A DNA stretch of 64,000 bases from Lentzea alba (GCF_011067745.1 NZ_JAAMPJ010000002.1:558001-622000); one strand, 5' to 3'; positions 1-8,599 are shown, numbered from the stretch's first letter. Translations and numbers: made by a program. Notes: generated by a model not told the origin, from the sequence alone.

Positions 1-951
1 ACCACCGGCGCGGGAGGCCTCGCCAAGGCCCTGCGGACCGTGCCGGTGGTCCTGGACATCGCCGAGAAGGTGCGCGAGCTGGCCGGTCCGGACACCTGGA
101 TCGTGAACTTCACGAACCCGGTCGGCATCGTGACGCGTGCTCTGCTGCAGCACGGCCACAAGGCGATCGGCCTGTGCAACGTGGCGATCACGTTCCAGCG
201 CTGGACCTCCGGCCTGCTGGGCGTGGATCCGTCCACAGTGGAGTTGGACCACGTCGGCCTGAACCACCTCACGTGGGAGCGCGGCGTCTACGTCGACGGC
301 GTGGACCGCCTGCCGGAACTGCTGTCCGACCACGTCGAGGGACTCGCCGAGCACATCGGCATCGACGGTGCACTGATGCGGCGCCTGAACATGGTGCCGT
401 CGTACTACCTGAACTACTTCTACAACCACGACGCCGTCGTGAAGAAGCAGCAGACCGAACCGCCGCGCGCCGAGGTCGTGGCCGCGGTGGAGAAGGAGCT
501 GCTCGACATCTACGGCGACCCGTCGGTCGTGACGAAGCCGGAACAGCTGGGGCAGCGCGGCGGCGCGTACTACTCCGAGGCGGCGGTGCAGCTGGTGCAC
601 GCGCTGACGGGTGGTGCGGGCGCCGAGAAGCACGTGGTGAACGTGCGGAACAACGGCACGCTCCCGTTCCTGCCCGACGACGCCGTGGTCGAAGTCTCGT
701 CCACTGTGGACTCCTCTGGAGGCGTGCCACTCCCGGTCCGCCCGGTGGAACCGTCCATCTCAGGCCTGATCTCGCACGTCACCGCGTACGAGTACCTGGC
801 GCTGGAAGCGGCCGTGCACGGCGGCCGCGACCGAGTGGCGAACGCACTGCTCGCACACCCGCTGATCGGCCAGCACGCCATCGCGGACCAGCTGGCCGAC
901 GAGCTGATCGCGCAGAACCGCGATCTGCTGCCGTGGGTGAAGGGAAACTGA
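1..951 (+). CDS. Family 4 glycoside hydrolase (6-phospho-beta-glucosidase type), C-terminal part
   Basis: The frame is open from base 1, so the N-terminal NAD-binding part lies outside the window; about 316 residues remain. The visible part starts TTGAGGLAKALRTVPVVLD and continues with NFTNPVGIVT (near residue 36), GLCNV and DHVGLNHLTW. These are hallmark segments of GH4 enzymes, where the Cys and the His help bind the Mn2+ used, with NAD+, in a redox-assisted hydrolysis of phosphorylated or plain glycosides in the cytoplasm. Substrate cannot be read from sequence. The stop codon lies 5 bases before the start of the sugar kinase, so the two are very probably one operon for uptake and breakdown of an amino sugar or beta-glucoside. 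Confidence 0.85.
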   Translation, partial: TTGAGGLAKALRTVPVVLDIAEKVRELAGPDTWIVNFTNPVGIVTRALLQHGHKAIGLCNVAITFQRWTSGLLGVDPSTVELDHVGLNHLTWERGVYVDGVDRLPELLSDHVEGLAEHIGIDGALMRRLNMVPSYYLNYFYNHDAVVKKQQTEPPRAEVVAAVEKELLDIYGDPSVVTKPEQLGQRGGAYYSEAAVQLVHALTGGAGAEKHVVNVRNNGTLPFLPDDAVVEVSSTVDSSGGVPLPVRPVEPSISGLISHVTAYEYLALEAAVHGGRDRVANALLAHPLIGQHAIADQLADELIAQNRDLLPWVKGN

Positions 952-956
952 CGAAG

Positions 957-1976
957 ATGACCGACCGTGTGCTCGCGATCGACGGCGGCAACAGCAAGAC
1001 CGCTGTGCTGCTGGTCGACGCGGACGGCAAGGTGCTCGCGCAGGTGCGCGGGCCCGGCGCACCCCCGCAGACCGTGGGCATGAAGCGCGGACTCGACGTG
1101 TTCGAGGAACTGGCACGCGAGGCCGCGGCGCTGGCGGGACTGTCGCCCGACGAGCCGATCGCCTCGCACACAGCCGCGTACCTGGCCGGAGCCGACCTCC
1201 CGCGCGAAGAGGAGGACCTGACCCGGGAGATCACCAAACGGGGCTGGTCCACCACCACCTTCGTGGGCAACGACACCTTCGCCCTGCTCCGCGCCGGCAC
1301 CAACTCCGGTGTGGGCGTGGCCGTGGTCTGCGGTGCGGGCATCAACGCGGTGGGCGTGGCCCACGACGGCCGGACCCACCGCTTCCCCGCCCTGGGCGCC
1401 ATCTCCGGCGACTGGGGTGGCGGCGGCCAGCTCGGCAACGACGCCCTGTGGCACGCGGTCCGCGCGGAGGACGGCCGGGGCGAGCCCACCGAGCTCCTGC
1501 CGGCCCTGCTCGCCCACTACGACGAGAGCTCGATCCTCAAGGTGGTCGAAAAGATCCACTTCGAGGAGATCGCACTGGACCCGCACGCCCTGTGCCCCCT
1601 CGTCTTCGAGGTGGCCGCCCGAGGTGACGCCGTGGCCCTGGCCCAGGTCGAGCGCCTCGTGGAGGAGATCGTCCTGCTGTCCACCGTCTCGTTGCGCAAG
1701 CTCGACCTGATGGACGAGCCGGTGGACATCGTGCTCGGCGGCGGCGTCATCACGAACACGGGCGACGTGGTGGTCGGTCCGGTCCGCGAACGAGTGCTGG
1801 AAGCGGCGCCACTGGCCCAGGTCCGCGTCGTCGACGTGCCCCCGGTCGTGGGGGCCGCGCTGGCGGGGCTGGACACCATCGGAGCTTCACCGGGCGCGGA
1901 GCTGAGGCTGCGCTCGGCCTACCACGATCACCTGCCGGCCACCGAGTCCACAGTGGACGTCATGGCCAGCGGGTGA
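957..1976 (+). CDS. BadF/BadG-type ATPase, probable N-acetylglucosamine or related sugar kinase
   Basis: 339 residues. The N-terminus (RVLAIDGGNSKTAVLLVD) is the phosphate-1 loop of the actin/hexokinase fold; VVCGAGINAVG near residue 125 and the stretch ALGAISGDWGGGGQLG near 147 are typical of the N-acetylglucosamine kinase branch of the BadF/BadG/BcrA/BcrD ATPase family, and VLGGGVI near 260 is the adenosine motif. It would phosphorylate an intracellular sugar with ATP. The ATG at 957 follows the glycosidase stop by 5 bases, indicating translational coupling, and the pair suggests intake of a glycoside, cleavage and phosphorylation. The exact sugar is unknown. Confidence 0.8.
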   Translation: MTDRVLAIDGGNSKTAVLLVDADGKVLAQVRGPGAPPQTVGMKRGLDVFEELAREAAALAGLSPDEPIASHTAAYLAGADLPREEEDLTREITKRGWSTTTFVGNDTFALLRAGTNSGVGVAVVCGAGINAVGVAHDGRTHRFPALGAISGDWGGGGQLGNDALWHAVRAEDGRGEPTELLPALLAHYDESSILKVVEKIHFEEIALDPHALCPLVFEVAARGDAVALAQVERLVEEIVLLSTVSLRKLDLMDEPVDIVLGGGVITNTGDVVVGPVRERVLEAAPLAQVRVVDVPPVVGAALAGLDTIGASPGAELRLRSAYHDHLPATESTVDVMASG

Positions 1977-1987
1977 TCCCTTGAACC

Positions 1988-2134
1988 CCGTCTCAGGGGG
2001 TAGATCGGCGGCGGCGCCCCCTGAGACGGTCCCAGCCCCACTGCTCGGGGCAGATCGGCGGCGGCGTCCCGAGCAGTGGTCCTGCCCCTTTCCGAGGGGG
2101 AGCTGATCGGCGGCGGCGCTCCCCTTCGGAAAGG
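1988..2134. repeat. Three tandem hairpins with an identical loop and different stems
   Basis: Three perfect or near-perfect inverted repeats follow each other at 1988-2029, 2038-2079 and 2087-2134. Each encloses the same 14-base loop GATCGGCGGCGGCG (2003-2016, 2053-2066, 2105-2118; spacing 50 and 52 bases), and each right arm ends in GGTCC. The stems differ completely: CCGTCTCAGGGGG with CCCCCTGAGACGG, CCACTGCTCGGG with CCCGAGCAGTGG, and CCTTTCCGA-GGGGAGC with its complement. Both arms change together, so base pairing is conserved rather than sequence. The row sits just after the kinase stop and before a conventional terminator. Confidence 0.9.
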
Positions 2135-2142
2135 TCCCACGG

Positions 2143-2185
2143 CCCCCGCAGTGACCTCACGCGCCGAGGTCGCTGCGGGGGTTTT
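2143..2185. terminator. Intrinsic terminator shared by convergent genes
   Basis: A 16-bp stem with one G-T wobble (arms 2143-2158 and 2166-2181, loop ACGCGCC) is followed by TTTT on the plus strand. It lies after the kinase and the hairpin row and overlaps the last codons of the convergent minus-strand gene. Confidence 0.8.
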
Positions 2186-2576
2186 CCGTTGGGGCGGATG
2201 ACGAAGGCGCGCTCGGCAGCGGCTCGGACGACAGCGTCGGCAACGGCACGGAAGGCATCACCGTGGTGCCGACGACGCTCGCGCGTGGTTGTGCGATCTC
2301 CGGTGTCACCACCGGGTTCGAGTGCGGCGGCGAGGTCACGACGGGCCGGCCGGACGACGGCCGCGGCGGCGCCACCTTCACGGCGGATGGCACCGGCGTG
2401 TACTCCATGGGCGGCTGATCACCCCCGATGTTCGCCACCTCAGGCTCAGTGGGCGCGGCATCGGACGGGCCTGGAACAGGCACCACACCGGTGCTCATCG
2501 CCACACCGGCGAGAACTCCGATTGTGATGAGCGCAACACCAAGCGAAATGGACGGAAGCGGCAAACCAGAACGCAC
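2157..2576 (-). CDS. Small membrane-anchored Pro/Ser-rich protein, unknown function
   Basis: Not recognised as a named family. From a GTG at 2576 it would be 139 residues: a short basic start, one transmembrane helix (SISLGVALITIGVLAGVAM) and then about 110 residues rich in Pro, Ser, Thr and Val with no Cys, ending in the terminator hairpin. It should sit with the disordered part outside the membrane. The frame stays open up to a TTG at 2672, but that stretch is AT-rich and non-protein-like, so the shorter form is preferred; no start has a convincing ribosome binding site. Convergent with the kinase gene. Confidence 0.5.
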   Translation of the reverse strand: MRSGLPLPSISLGVALITIGVLAGVAMSTGVVPVPGPSDAAPTEPEVANIGGDQPPMEYTPVPSAVKVAPPRPSSGRPVVTSPPHSNPVVTPEIAQPRASVVGTTVMPSVPLPTLSSEPLPSAPSSSAPTENPRSDLGA

Positions 2577-2685
2577 CCGGCAGAAGGTAGCGACCTGATG
2601 AGACGAATCCCCCGGACAACCCTCAAGCTTCGCTCGATCGAGTGGTAAAAGAATCGTCACCCACAGCAACAAAAACTACGATGCT

Positions 2686-2715
2686 GTAACCGACGGTGGC
2701 GTAACCAACGGTTCG
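2686..2715. repeat. 15-base direct repeat upstream of the SGNH hydrolase
   Basis: GTAACCGACGGTGGC (2686-2700) is followed directly by GTAACCAACGGTTCG (2701-2715); 11 of 15 bases agree. It lies in the divergent region between the Pro/Ser-rich protein and the SGNH hydrolase about 80 bases before the latter, so it could be a tandem binding site. No regulator is identified. Confidence 0.35.
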
Positions 2716-2794
2716 TTGTGCATGCTAATCAGTCGCCTGCGAACGGGAGCCGCGGGCGACAGGTCAGGCAGGCAGAAACGCGAGGGGGATGTTG

Positions 2795-3583
2795 ATGCTG
2801 CTGCGATGGAACAGTCTGGTGTCGGTGGGGGACAGCTTCACCGAGGGCATGGACGATCCGGGCCCCGGAGACACCTACGTGGGGTGGGCGGACCGCCTCG
2901 CGGGGATGATCGCGCAGAACGCACCTGAGTTCAGGTACGCCAACTTCGCGATCAGAGGCAAGATGCTGCAGGAGATCGTCGACGACCAGGTGCCGCTCGC
3001 GATCTCGCTCAAACCGGACCTGGTGACGTTCTGCGGGGGCGGGAACGACATCATGCTGCCGAACAGCGACCCGGACGCGCTGGCCGAGGTCTACGAGGTC
3101 GCGGTCGCGGACCTCCGGGCCGCCGGATCCGACGTCGTCATCTTCACCGGCTTCGACACGCGGTCCACGCCGTTGCTGCGAAGCCTGCGCGGCAAGATCG
3201 CCATCTACAACAGCCACCTGTGGTCGATCGCCGAGCGCTACCACTGCCGGATGGTCGACCTGTGGTCCATGCACGTGCTGCACGACAAGCGCGCGTGGAG
3301 CGAGGACCGGCTGCACCTGTCGCCGGAGGGGCACCAGCGGGTCGCGCTCAAGGTCTACGAGGTGCTCGGGCTCAGCGACGACCGCTCGTGGAACGAGCCG
3401 TGGCCGGCGTTGGAGCAGGCGGACTGGGTGACCCAGCGCAAGGCCGACCTCAAGTGGGCGCGCGAGCACGTGGTGCCGTGGATCGGCCGCACGCTCAGGG
3501 GTGAGTCGATGGGCGACGGCATGGCGCCGAAGCGGCCGGAGCTGCTGCCGTTGGCGCGCTGTACGGAGGAGAACTACCAGTGA
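2795..3583 (+). CDS. SGNH/GDSL-family hydrolase (esterase/lipase type)
   Basis: 262 residues from the ATG at 2795, chosen because AGGGGG (2783-2788) is 6 bases upstream; an ATG at 2789 is also in frame. The SGNH blocks are all present: VGDSFTEG near residue 12 (nucleophile Ser), the block III GGGND near 82, and SEDRLHLSPEGH near 170 with the catalytic Asp and His. No signal peptide, so it is likely a cytoplasmic esterase or acyl hydrolase acting on a small ester. This is the typical actinobacterial single-domain form. It stands alone between a divergent gene and a convergent regulator, with its own terminator. Confidence 0.85.
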   Translation: MLLRWNSLVSVGDSFTEGMDDPGPGDTYVGWADRLAGMIAQNAPEFRYANFAIRGKMLQEIVDDQVPLAISLKPDLVTFCGGGNDIMLPNSDPDALAEVYEVAVADLRAAGSDVVIFTGFDTRSTPLLRSLRGKIAIYNSHLWSIAERYHCRMVDLWSMHVLHDKRAWSEDRLHLSPEGHQRVALKVYEVLGLSDDRSWNEPWPALEQADWVTQRKADLKWAREHVVPWIGRTLRGESMGDGMAPKRPELLPLARCTEENYQ

Positions 3584-3588
3584 AGGCG

Positions 3589-3630
3589 AGGGCCCGACCG
3601 GCACTCTCCCCCGAATGCCGGTCGGGCCCT
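3589..3630. terminator. Long GC-rich hairpin after the SGNH hydrolase
   Basis: A perfect 15-bp stem, AGGGCCCGACCGGCA (3589-3603) with TGCCGGTCGGGCCCT (3616-3630), starts 5 bases after the stop codon. No U-run follows, as is common for actinobacterial terminators. Confidence 0.75.
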
Positions 3631-3724
3631 CCAAACGCAGGCGCCTTACCCCCTCGGTAATCCCCCACTCGGCGGCCTGCACATCCAACATCCCATGTTT
3701 TGGGACCAGACGACTAAACGTCCG

Positions 3725-6490
3725 CTAAACCTCTGACGACAACGAGTCCAGCGCGGCCCGCACCTCGACCGCGCGGGCCGAGTTGACCTGCGCGTACAGC
3801 CGCAGCGCCTCCGTCAATTCCGCTGTCGCAGCAACCCATTCCGCCCGCCGGAGCAACACCCCGCCGAGCACCTGGCGACCAAAACCCTCCAGGTGGGTCA
3901 CCTCGGCGACGGCGGCCTGGTCGACGACCTGACGTGCCAGCGCCTCCGCCTGGTCCAGCGCTCCGGCCTCCAGGGACAGCTCGGCCAGGTTGGCCAGACC
4001 GCGGATCAACGCGACCTGGTCACCGGAGCGTCGATACACCTCGACGGCGTGAGCTTGGTGCTGCAGAGCCACCTCCACGTGTCCACGGGCCTGTTCCACC
4101 TGTGCCACGTTGTTCAGTCCGTGCGCCTCGCCGACGACGTCACCGGACTGCTGCGCGAGTTGCACCGACTCCCAGAAGTGCAGCAACGCCTCGTCGTGGT
4201 GTTCGAGCCGGAACAGGACGTCGGCGAGTTGGGCGAGCGTCAGCACGAGGTACTGGCGCTCCCCCAGCTCGGTCGCGAGCCGGTGCGCGCGGCGAGCGTC
4301 CGGCAGCAGGACGGGCCGTCCCAGCCGGGCGTTCGTCGTGTAGGTCGTGTCCAGCATCAGGACCTGGCCGAGGCGGCTCCCCGTCACCTCGGCCGCGGCC
4401 AGGCCGAACCCGACCAGCGCGACCCACTCCCCGGTGAGCGCGCGCACGGTCGCGTACGGGTGCAACAGCCGTACGAGCTGCCACACCTGGTCGTGCAGCC
4501 CCGATTCGGCGGCCGCGTGCACGACCGCGACGATGTTGGGCCACTCCTGGTCGAACCAGTCGACCGGGTCGCCGAACTCCGGCAGCGACGTGGAACCGTT
4601 GTCCCTCAAGGCGAAGTCCAGCCCGTCCCGCGCCGGTCGGATGGCACGGCGGACGTGGTCGCACGCCACGAGGTAGTAGTTCACCAAGCGCCGCAACGAG
4701 TCCCGGTCCGGGCGACCCGCTCCGCGCACGTACAGCCGCACCAGCTCGTGCATCGTGAACCCGTCCGGCCACGGCTCGACCAGCAGGTTCACCTCGACCA
4801 GCTGCGCCAGCCTGGAACGAGCGGAGTCGACCTGCGTGCGGGTCAACGCGGCGACGGCGTGCGACGACATCCACCGGCCGGGCGCCATGCCGACGGACTG
4901 GAAGACCTCACCGAGCTCGGACGGCAGGTCGCGGGTCGACAGGTCGAGCGCCCGCGACACCCCCACGCCTGCCTCAGGTAGGTCCAACCCACGCATCCGC
5001 TGCCCGTCGTCGGCCAGTTCCCCGACCAGTTCCTCGACCGTCCACTCCGGACTGATCACCAGCTTCGCCGCGGCCACCCGCAGCGCGAGCGGCAACCCGC
5101 CGCACAGCTCGGCCAGCTTGCGGGCGGCCGTCGGGTCTTCCTGCGACAGCGGTCTGCCGAGCACGTCGTCCACCAGCGACCGCGCGGCCTCGTCGTCCAA
5201 CGGCCCGAGCTTGCGCACGCGGGCGCTGTTGGTGACGACGAGCCGTTCCATGTGCGAGCGCGAGGTCACCAGCACCACCGAGCCCGACCCCGGCGGCAAC
5301 AGCGGCTGCACCTGGTCGAAGCCCGTCGCGTCGTCCAGCACCACCAGCACCCGGCGGCGGTTCAGCAGCGACCGGTACAGCCCGACGCGGTCCTCCACCG
5401 CGACCGGCACACCGTCCGCCGGCACGCCCAGCGCCACCAGGAACCTGGTCAGGACCTCGCCCGGTTCGGTGTCGCCGAGCGACGCGAACAGCACGCCGTG
5501 CGGGAACATCTCGGAGTTCTCGTGGCCCCACGTGATCGCGAGCGCGCTCTTGCCGACTCCGGGCGCACCGGTCAGCACCGCCACGGCCGTGCCGAGCAGG
5601 TTCCGCGTCGCGCACACGTTGTCCAGCCACGCCTTGTCGTCGTCGCGGCCGAACAACCGCGAGGCCGAGGCGGGCAGCAGCGCCGGGGACACGATCCCCG
5701 CCCGCGGTGCGACGGGACGCGACTCGACCGGGCCGATCAGGCTGAGCGCCGGGTCGTCGCGCAGCACCTGCTCCTGCAGCAGCCGCAGCTGCGGGCCGGG
5801 ATCGATGCCGAGCTCGTCCACCGCGCGGCGCTGGAACCGTTGGTAGGCCTCAAGAGCGTCCGCGCGCTGCCCGGACCGGTACAGGGCGCGCATGCTGTGC
5901 GCGACCAGCCGTTCCCGGAACGGGTACTCGGTGCACAGACCGCGAAGCTCGCCCACGAGCTCCAGATGGCGGCCCAGCTCCAGTTCGGCGTCGATGCGTT
6001 CCTCCAACGCCGACAGCCGAAGCTCTTCGAGATCAGAGGTCATCGGGTCACCCGGTACGTCAGCGAGCACCGGCCCGCGCCACAGACCCAACGCCTCGCG
6101 CAACAAGCCCGCCCTGATGGCGGCGGGCTTGCCACGGGAAGACGCCACGAGCTGCCGGGCGCGGTGCAGGTCGAGACGCCACGGATCGACGGTCAGCTGG
6201 TACCCGGTCGGCGTGGTGCGGATTGTCGCGGAGCCCGACGGGTCGGCCTCCTCCAGCACCTTGCGCAACCGGGACACGTAACCGTGCACGATCGTCCGCG
6301 CCGTGGCCGGCGGCGATTCCGTCCACAACGCGTCGACGATCTGGTCGATCGAGACGGGTCGGTTCGCCTCGACGACCAGCATGGCCAGCAACCCGCGCAT
6401 GCCACGACGGCCCAGCTGGATCAACCGTCCGTCCGCGAGCACCTGGAGTGGACCGAGCACGCCGAACTCGAGTCCGGTTTTGCTCCGCAT
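3725..6490 (-). CDS. AfsR/SARP-type transcriptional regulator with NB-ARC and TPR domains
   Basis: 921 residues. Order of domains: OmpR-like winged helix (about 8-98, starting FGVLGPLQVLADGR), bacterial transcriptional activation domain (about 100-245, ending LRLLQEQVL), NB-ARC/STAND NTPase with Walker A GAPGVGKS (308-315), Walker B VLVVLDD (381-387) and GLPLAL (465-470), then a long TPR region (about 700-890). AfsR-type proteins integrate signals through nucleotide binding and switch on secondary metabolism or development genes by binding direct repeats. There is no biosynthetic cluster in view; the nearest candidate target is the divergent ADP-ribosylglycohydrolase, with an inverted repeat between them. 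Confidence 0.9.
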   Translation of the reverse strand: MRSKTGLEFGVLGPLQVLADGRLIQLGRRGMRGLLAMLVVEANRPVSIDQIVDALWTESPPATARTIVHGYVSRLRKVLEEADPSGSATIRTTPTGYQLTVDPWRLDLHRARQLVASSRGKPAAIRAGLLREALGLWRGPVLADVPGDPMTSDLEELRLSALEERIDAELELGRHLELVGELRGLCTEYPFRERLVAHSMRALYRSGQRADALEAYQRFQRRAVDELGIDPGPQLRLLQEQVLRDDPALSLIGPVESRPVAPRAGIVSPALLPASASRLFGRDDDKAWLDNVCATRNLLGTAVAVLTGAPGVGKSALAITWGHENSEMFPHGVLFASLGDTEPGEVLTRFLVALGVPADGVPVAVEDRVGLYRSLLNRRRVLVVLDDATGFDQVQPLLPPGSGSVVLVTSRSHMERLVVTNSARVRKLGPLDDEAARSLVDDVLGRPLSQEDPTAARKLAELCGGLPLALRVAAAKLVISPEWTVEELVGELADDGQRMRGLDLPEAGVGVSRALDLSTRDLPSELGEVFQSVGMAPGRWMSSHAVAALTRTQVDSARSRLAQLVEVNLLVEPWPDGFTMHELVRLYVRGAGRPDRDSLRRLVNYYLVACDHVRRAIRPARDGLDFALRDNGSTSLPEFGDPVDWFDQEWPNIVAVVHAAAESGLHDQVWQLVRLLHPYATVRALTGEWVALVGFGLAAAEVTGSRLGQVLMLDTTYTTNARLGRPVLLPDARRAHRLATELGERQYLVLTLAQLADVLFRLEHHDEALLHFWESVQLAQQSGDVVGEAHGLNNVAQVEQARGHVEVALQHQAHAVEVYRRSGDQVALIRGLANLAELSLEAGALDQAEALARQVVDQAAVAEVTHLEGFGRQVLGGVLLRRAEWVAATAELTEALRLYAQVNSARAVEVRAALDSLSSEV

Positions 6491-6530
6491 GCCCCTCCTT
6501 CAGATGCGCTGACCTCGTCACTTCAACAGG

Positions 6531-6549
6531 TGCGACCGGAGCGGTCGCA
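6531..6549. promoter_or_regulatory. Inverted repeat in the AfsR / ADP-ribosylglycohydrolase divergent promoter
   Basis: TGCGACCG (6531-6538), 3 bases, CGGTCGCA (6542-6549): a perfect 8-bp inverted repeat in the 102-base gap between the two divergent genes. A copy of TTCAA occurs on each side (6522 and 6563). Operator role is inferred from position only. Confidence 0.45.
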
Positions 6550-6592
6550 GATACAAGTACGGTTCAAGTTCGCGGGACGCTACTGTTCACGC

Positions 6593-7627
6593 GTGCCGCG
6601 AGACAGGAATTCCGTGGTTGACCGCGGCGCCGGGTGCCTCCTCGGCGGCGCTCTCGGTGATGCGCTGGGCGCACCTGTGCAGTACCTCGGCCTCGCCGAC
6701 ATCCAGCGCGAACACGGCCCCGAGGGCGTGCTCGCACCGCCGAAGCCCGCGCTGTTCACGGACGACACCCAGCTGACCCTCTTCACCGCCGACGGCTACC
6801 TGCGCGCGTGGGTGCGCGGGAAGCGGACGGGCGAGTGGGAACCGTCGGAGATGGTGTGGCACAGCTACCGGCGCTGGCTGATCACTCAGCAGCAACCGGC
6901 ACCGGAACACGGCGCGGTCGGGCTGCTCGCCGACGAACGGCTGTACGAGAGCCGCTCGCCGGGTCTGACGTGCCTGCGCGCGCTGGCCGCGGAGACACCG
7001 TCCACTCCGGAGAACCCGCACAACGAGTCGTCCGGCTGCAACGGTGTCACTCGCACCGCACCCGCCGGCTTCGCGCCGTCCGCAGCGATCGCGTACGACC
7101 TGGGCTGCCGGTTCGCGGCACTCACGCACGGCGGCACGGGCGGCTGGGTCTCCGGCGGCGCGCTGGCGTTGCTGATCCACCTGCTGGCGGTGAAGGGCAG
7201 GCCGCTGCGCGAGGCGATCGACCAGGTCATCGGCCGCGTGCTGCGTGACGACACGTACACGGCGACGGTGCTGACGCGGGCCGTGGTGCTGGCGGAGGAA
7301 CACGACGGCTCGTCGACCGTGCGCGTCGACCGGCTGGGCAGCGGCTGGACCGGTCCGGAGGCGCTGGCGATCGCGGTCTACACCGTGCTGACGCATCCGA
7401 AGCCCGTGCAGTTCGTGGACGCCATGCGCGCCGCCGCGAACCACTCCGGCGGTAGCGATGCCACGGCGGCGTTGACCGGCAACATCCTCGGCGCGCTGCA
7501 CGGCACCGACGCGCTGCCCCGCGACTGGCTGAGCGGCCTGGAACTAGTCGACGTCCTGGACGCGATGGGCCGCGACCTGGGCTGCTCGGCGGTCAACCTC
7601 GACTTCAACGAGGACCGCTACGCCTGA
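6593..7627 (+). CDS. ADP-ribosylglycohydrolase family protein
   Basis: 344 residues from GTG 6593; a GTG at 6614 with AGGAA just upstream is an alternative start 7 codons later. The N-terminus has the family signature GAGCLLGGALGDALGAPVQ, then LFTDDTQLTLFTADGYL with the paired Asp residues that bind Mg2+, and late in the protein ANHSGGSDATAALTGNILGA with the second metal-binding Asp. These enzymes remove ADP-ribose from proteins or small molecules (DraG/ARH type). The acceptor is unknown. It is divergent from the AfsR-type regulator and ends before a very long hairpin. Confidence 0.88.
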   Translation: MPRDRNSVVDRGAGCLLGGALGDALGAPVQYLGLADIQREHGPEGVLAPPKPALFTDDTQLTLFTADGYLRAWVRGKRTGEWEPSEMVWHSYRRWLITQQQPAPEHGAVGLLADERLYESRSPGLTCLRALAAETPSTPENPHNESSGCNGVTRTAPAGFAPSAAIAYDLGCRFAALTHGGTGGWVSGGALALLIHLLAVKGRPLREAIDQVIGRVLRDDTYTATVLTRAVVLAEEHDGSSTVRVDRLGSGWTGPEALAIAVYTVLTHPKPVQFVDAMRAAANHSGGSDATAALTGNILGALHGTDALPRDWLSGLELVDVLDAMGRDLGCSAVNLDFNEDRYA

Positions 7628-7636
7628 CCAGGCGTG

Positions 7637-7686
7637 CCATGGGGGGCACATTCTTGGACCTGACGTCCATGAATGTGCCCCCATGG
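7637..7686. terminator. Long cruciform-type terminator
   Basis: An outer stem of 16 bp with one extra G (arms 7637-7653 and 7671-7686, beginning CCATGGGGGGCACATTC) encloses an inner TGGAC/GTCCA stem (7655-7659, 7665-7669). It follows the ADP-ribosylglycohydrolase stop by 9 bases. Confidence 0.75.
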
Positions 7687-7693
7687 ACAGAAA

Positions 7694-7737
7694 GAGCCCG
7701 CTGGCGCGCGCTCCCGAATTCGCTCGCCAGCAGGCTC
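7694..7737. terminator. Second hairpin, probably terminating the flavinylation operon
   Basis: GAGCCCGCTGGCG (7694-7706) pairs with CGCCAGCAGGCTC (7725-7737) with one mismatch. It lies downstream of apbE on the minus strand. The remaining bases 7738-7853 hold no gene that I can support. Confidence 0.55.
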
Positions 7738-7853
7738 TCTCGCACGAGGTGTTGGTCGACAGCAGGCCGGGTCTTGCCCCGAGCGCGAGCTCCGATCAGC
7801 TCTTGATCAACGAAATCCGTGCCCCGGAGTCAACGCTCCGTTGGGCGGGCATG

Positions 7854-8597
7854 TTAACAGATGTGTACCGGAAGTCCAGGGCTCGAGTACACGCGACGAT
7901 CTTCGTCGACGATGAAGACCTCGCAGTCCTCTTGGCTCGCCGCCCACTCGATTCCGTCCTTACCCAGCGTAAACGCTGCTGTGGCAGTGGTATCGGCGAT
8001 CGCGAGGTCGTCGGAGAAAACCGTGACGGACAGAAGTCCCGTGACGGGCAGACCGGTACGGCCGTCCAGGATGTGCTGGCCGCGTTCGTACAACGCTGAC
8101 GTGGCAACGGCTCCGTCCCGCACGCCGAGCACCACGCTGACCTGGTCGGCGAGATCGGGATGCCGAACGCCCACGCGCCAAGGCTTTCCGGCTTCGGGCT
8201 CGCCGGCCGTCACGACGTCGCCGCCCGCGTTGACGCAGAACGTCGTCGCCCCGCCTTGGCGCAGGATGTCCGCGGCCCGTTGCACGGCCCAGCCCTTCAC
8301 CACCGCGCACGGGTCGAGCCCGCGTCCCGGCACCCGTGCCGTGAACGCGCCACCCGTCGACTGCTCGTACCAGTCGCACAGCGAGAGCACCTCGACCAGA
8401 TCCGGGGTGAGCTCTTCCCTGGAGAGCTCACCCCGGTCCAGCCGGGACACCTCGCTGTCCGGCTTGAAGGGCGAGAACTGGGCGTCCGCCTCCCTCAACC
8501 AGGCGAACGCGCGCTCGGCCAGTGCGGCGTCCCCGTCACGCAGGTCCACCGAGATCGGCAGGCCCATGATGTGCTCGACGCGCCGCAAGGTCTCCAC
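7854..8597 (-). CDS. apbE: FAD:protein FMN transferase
   Basis: 247 residues from GTG 8597, which begins 2 bases after the stop of the FMN-binding gene. Family features: the N-terminal MGLPISVDL stretch, FSPFKPDSEVSRL, DPCAVVKGWAVQRAADIL near residue 100, FCVNAGGDVVTAG and VATSALYERGQHILDGRTG. ApbE transfers FMN from FAD onto a Thr or Ser of partner proteins, normally outside the membrane; here no N-terminal signal is seen in the chosen frame. Its obvious target is the FMN-binding protein encoded directly upstream, and the ferric-reductase-like protein would pass electrons to it. Confidence 0.88.
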   Translation of the reverse strand: METLRRVEHIMGLPISVDLRDGDAALAERAFAWLREADAQFSPFKPDSEVSRLDRGELSREELTPDLVEVLSLCDWYEQSTGGAFTARVPGRGLDPCAVVKGWAVQRAADILRQGGATTFCVNAGGDVVTAGEPEAGKPWRVGVRHPDLADQVSVVLGVRDGAVATSALYERGQHILDGRTGLPVTGLLSVTVFSDDLAIADTTATAAFTLGKDGIEWAASQEDCEVFIVDEDRRVYSSPGLPVHIC

Positions 8598-8599
8598 CG

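Noticed and set aside
1988..2134. Small CRISPR-like array
   Set aside because: The constant part is only the 14-base loop and the variable parts are self-complementary stems rather than spacers; no cas genes are nearby.
5252..6592. Long N-terminal extension of the ADP-ribosylglycohydrolase frame into the AfsR gene
   Set aside because: The extension is antisense to AfsR and lacks protein-like sequence; the family N-terminus begins right after GTG 6593/6614.
7683..8099. 138-codon plus-strand frame over the end of apbE
   Set aside because: Most of it is antisense to the conserved C-terminus of apbE and its first part covers two terminator hairpins.
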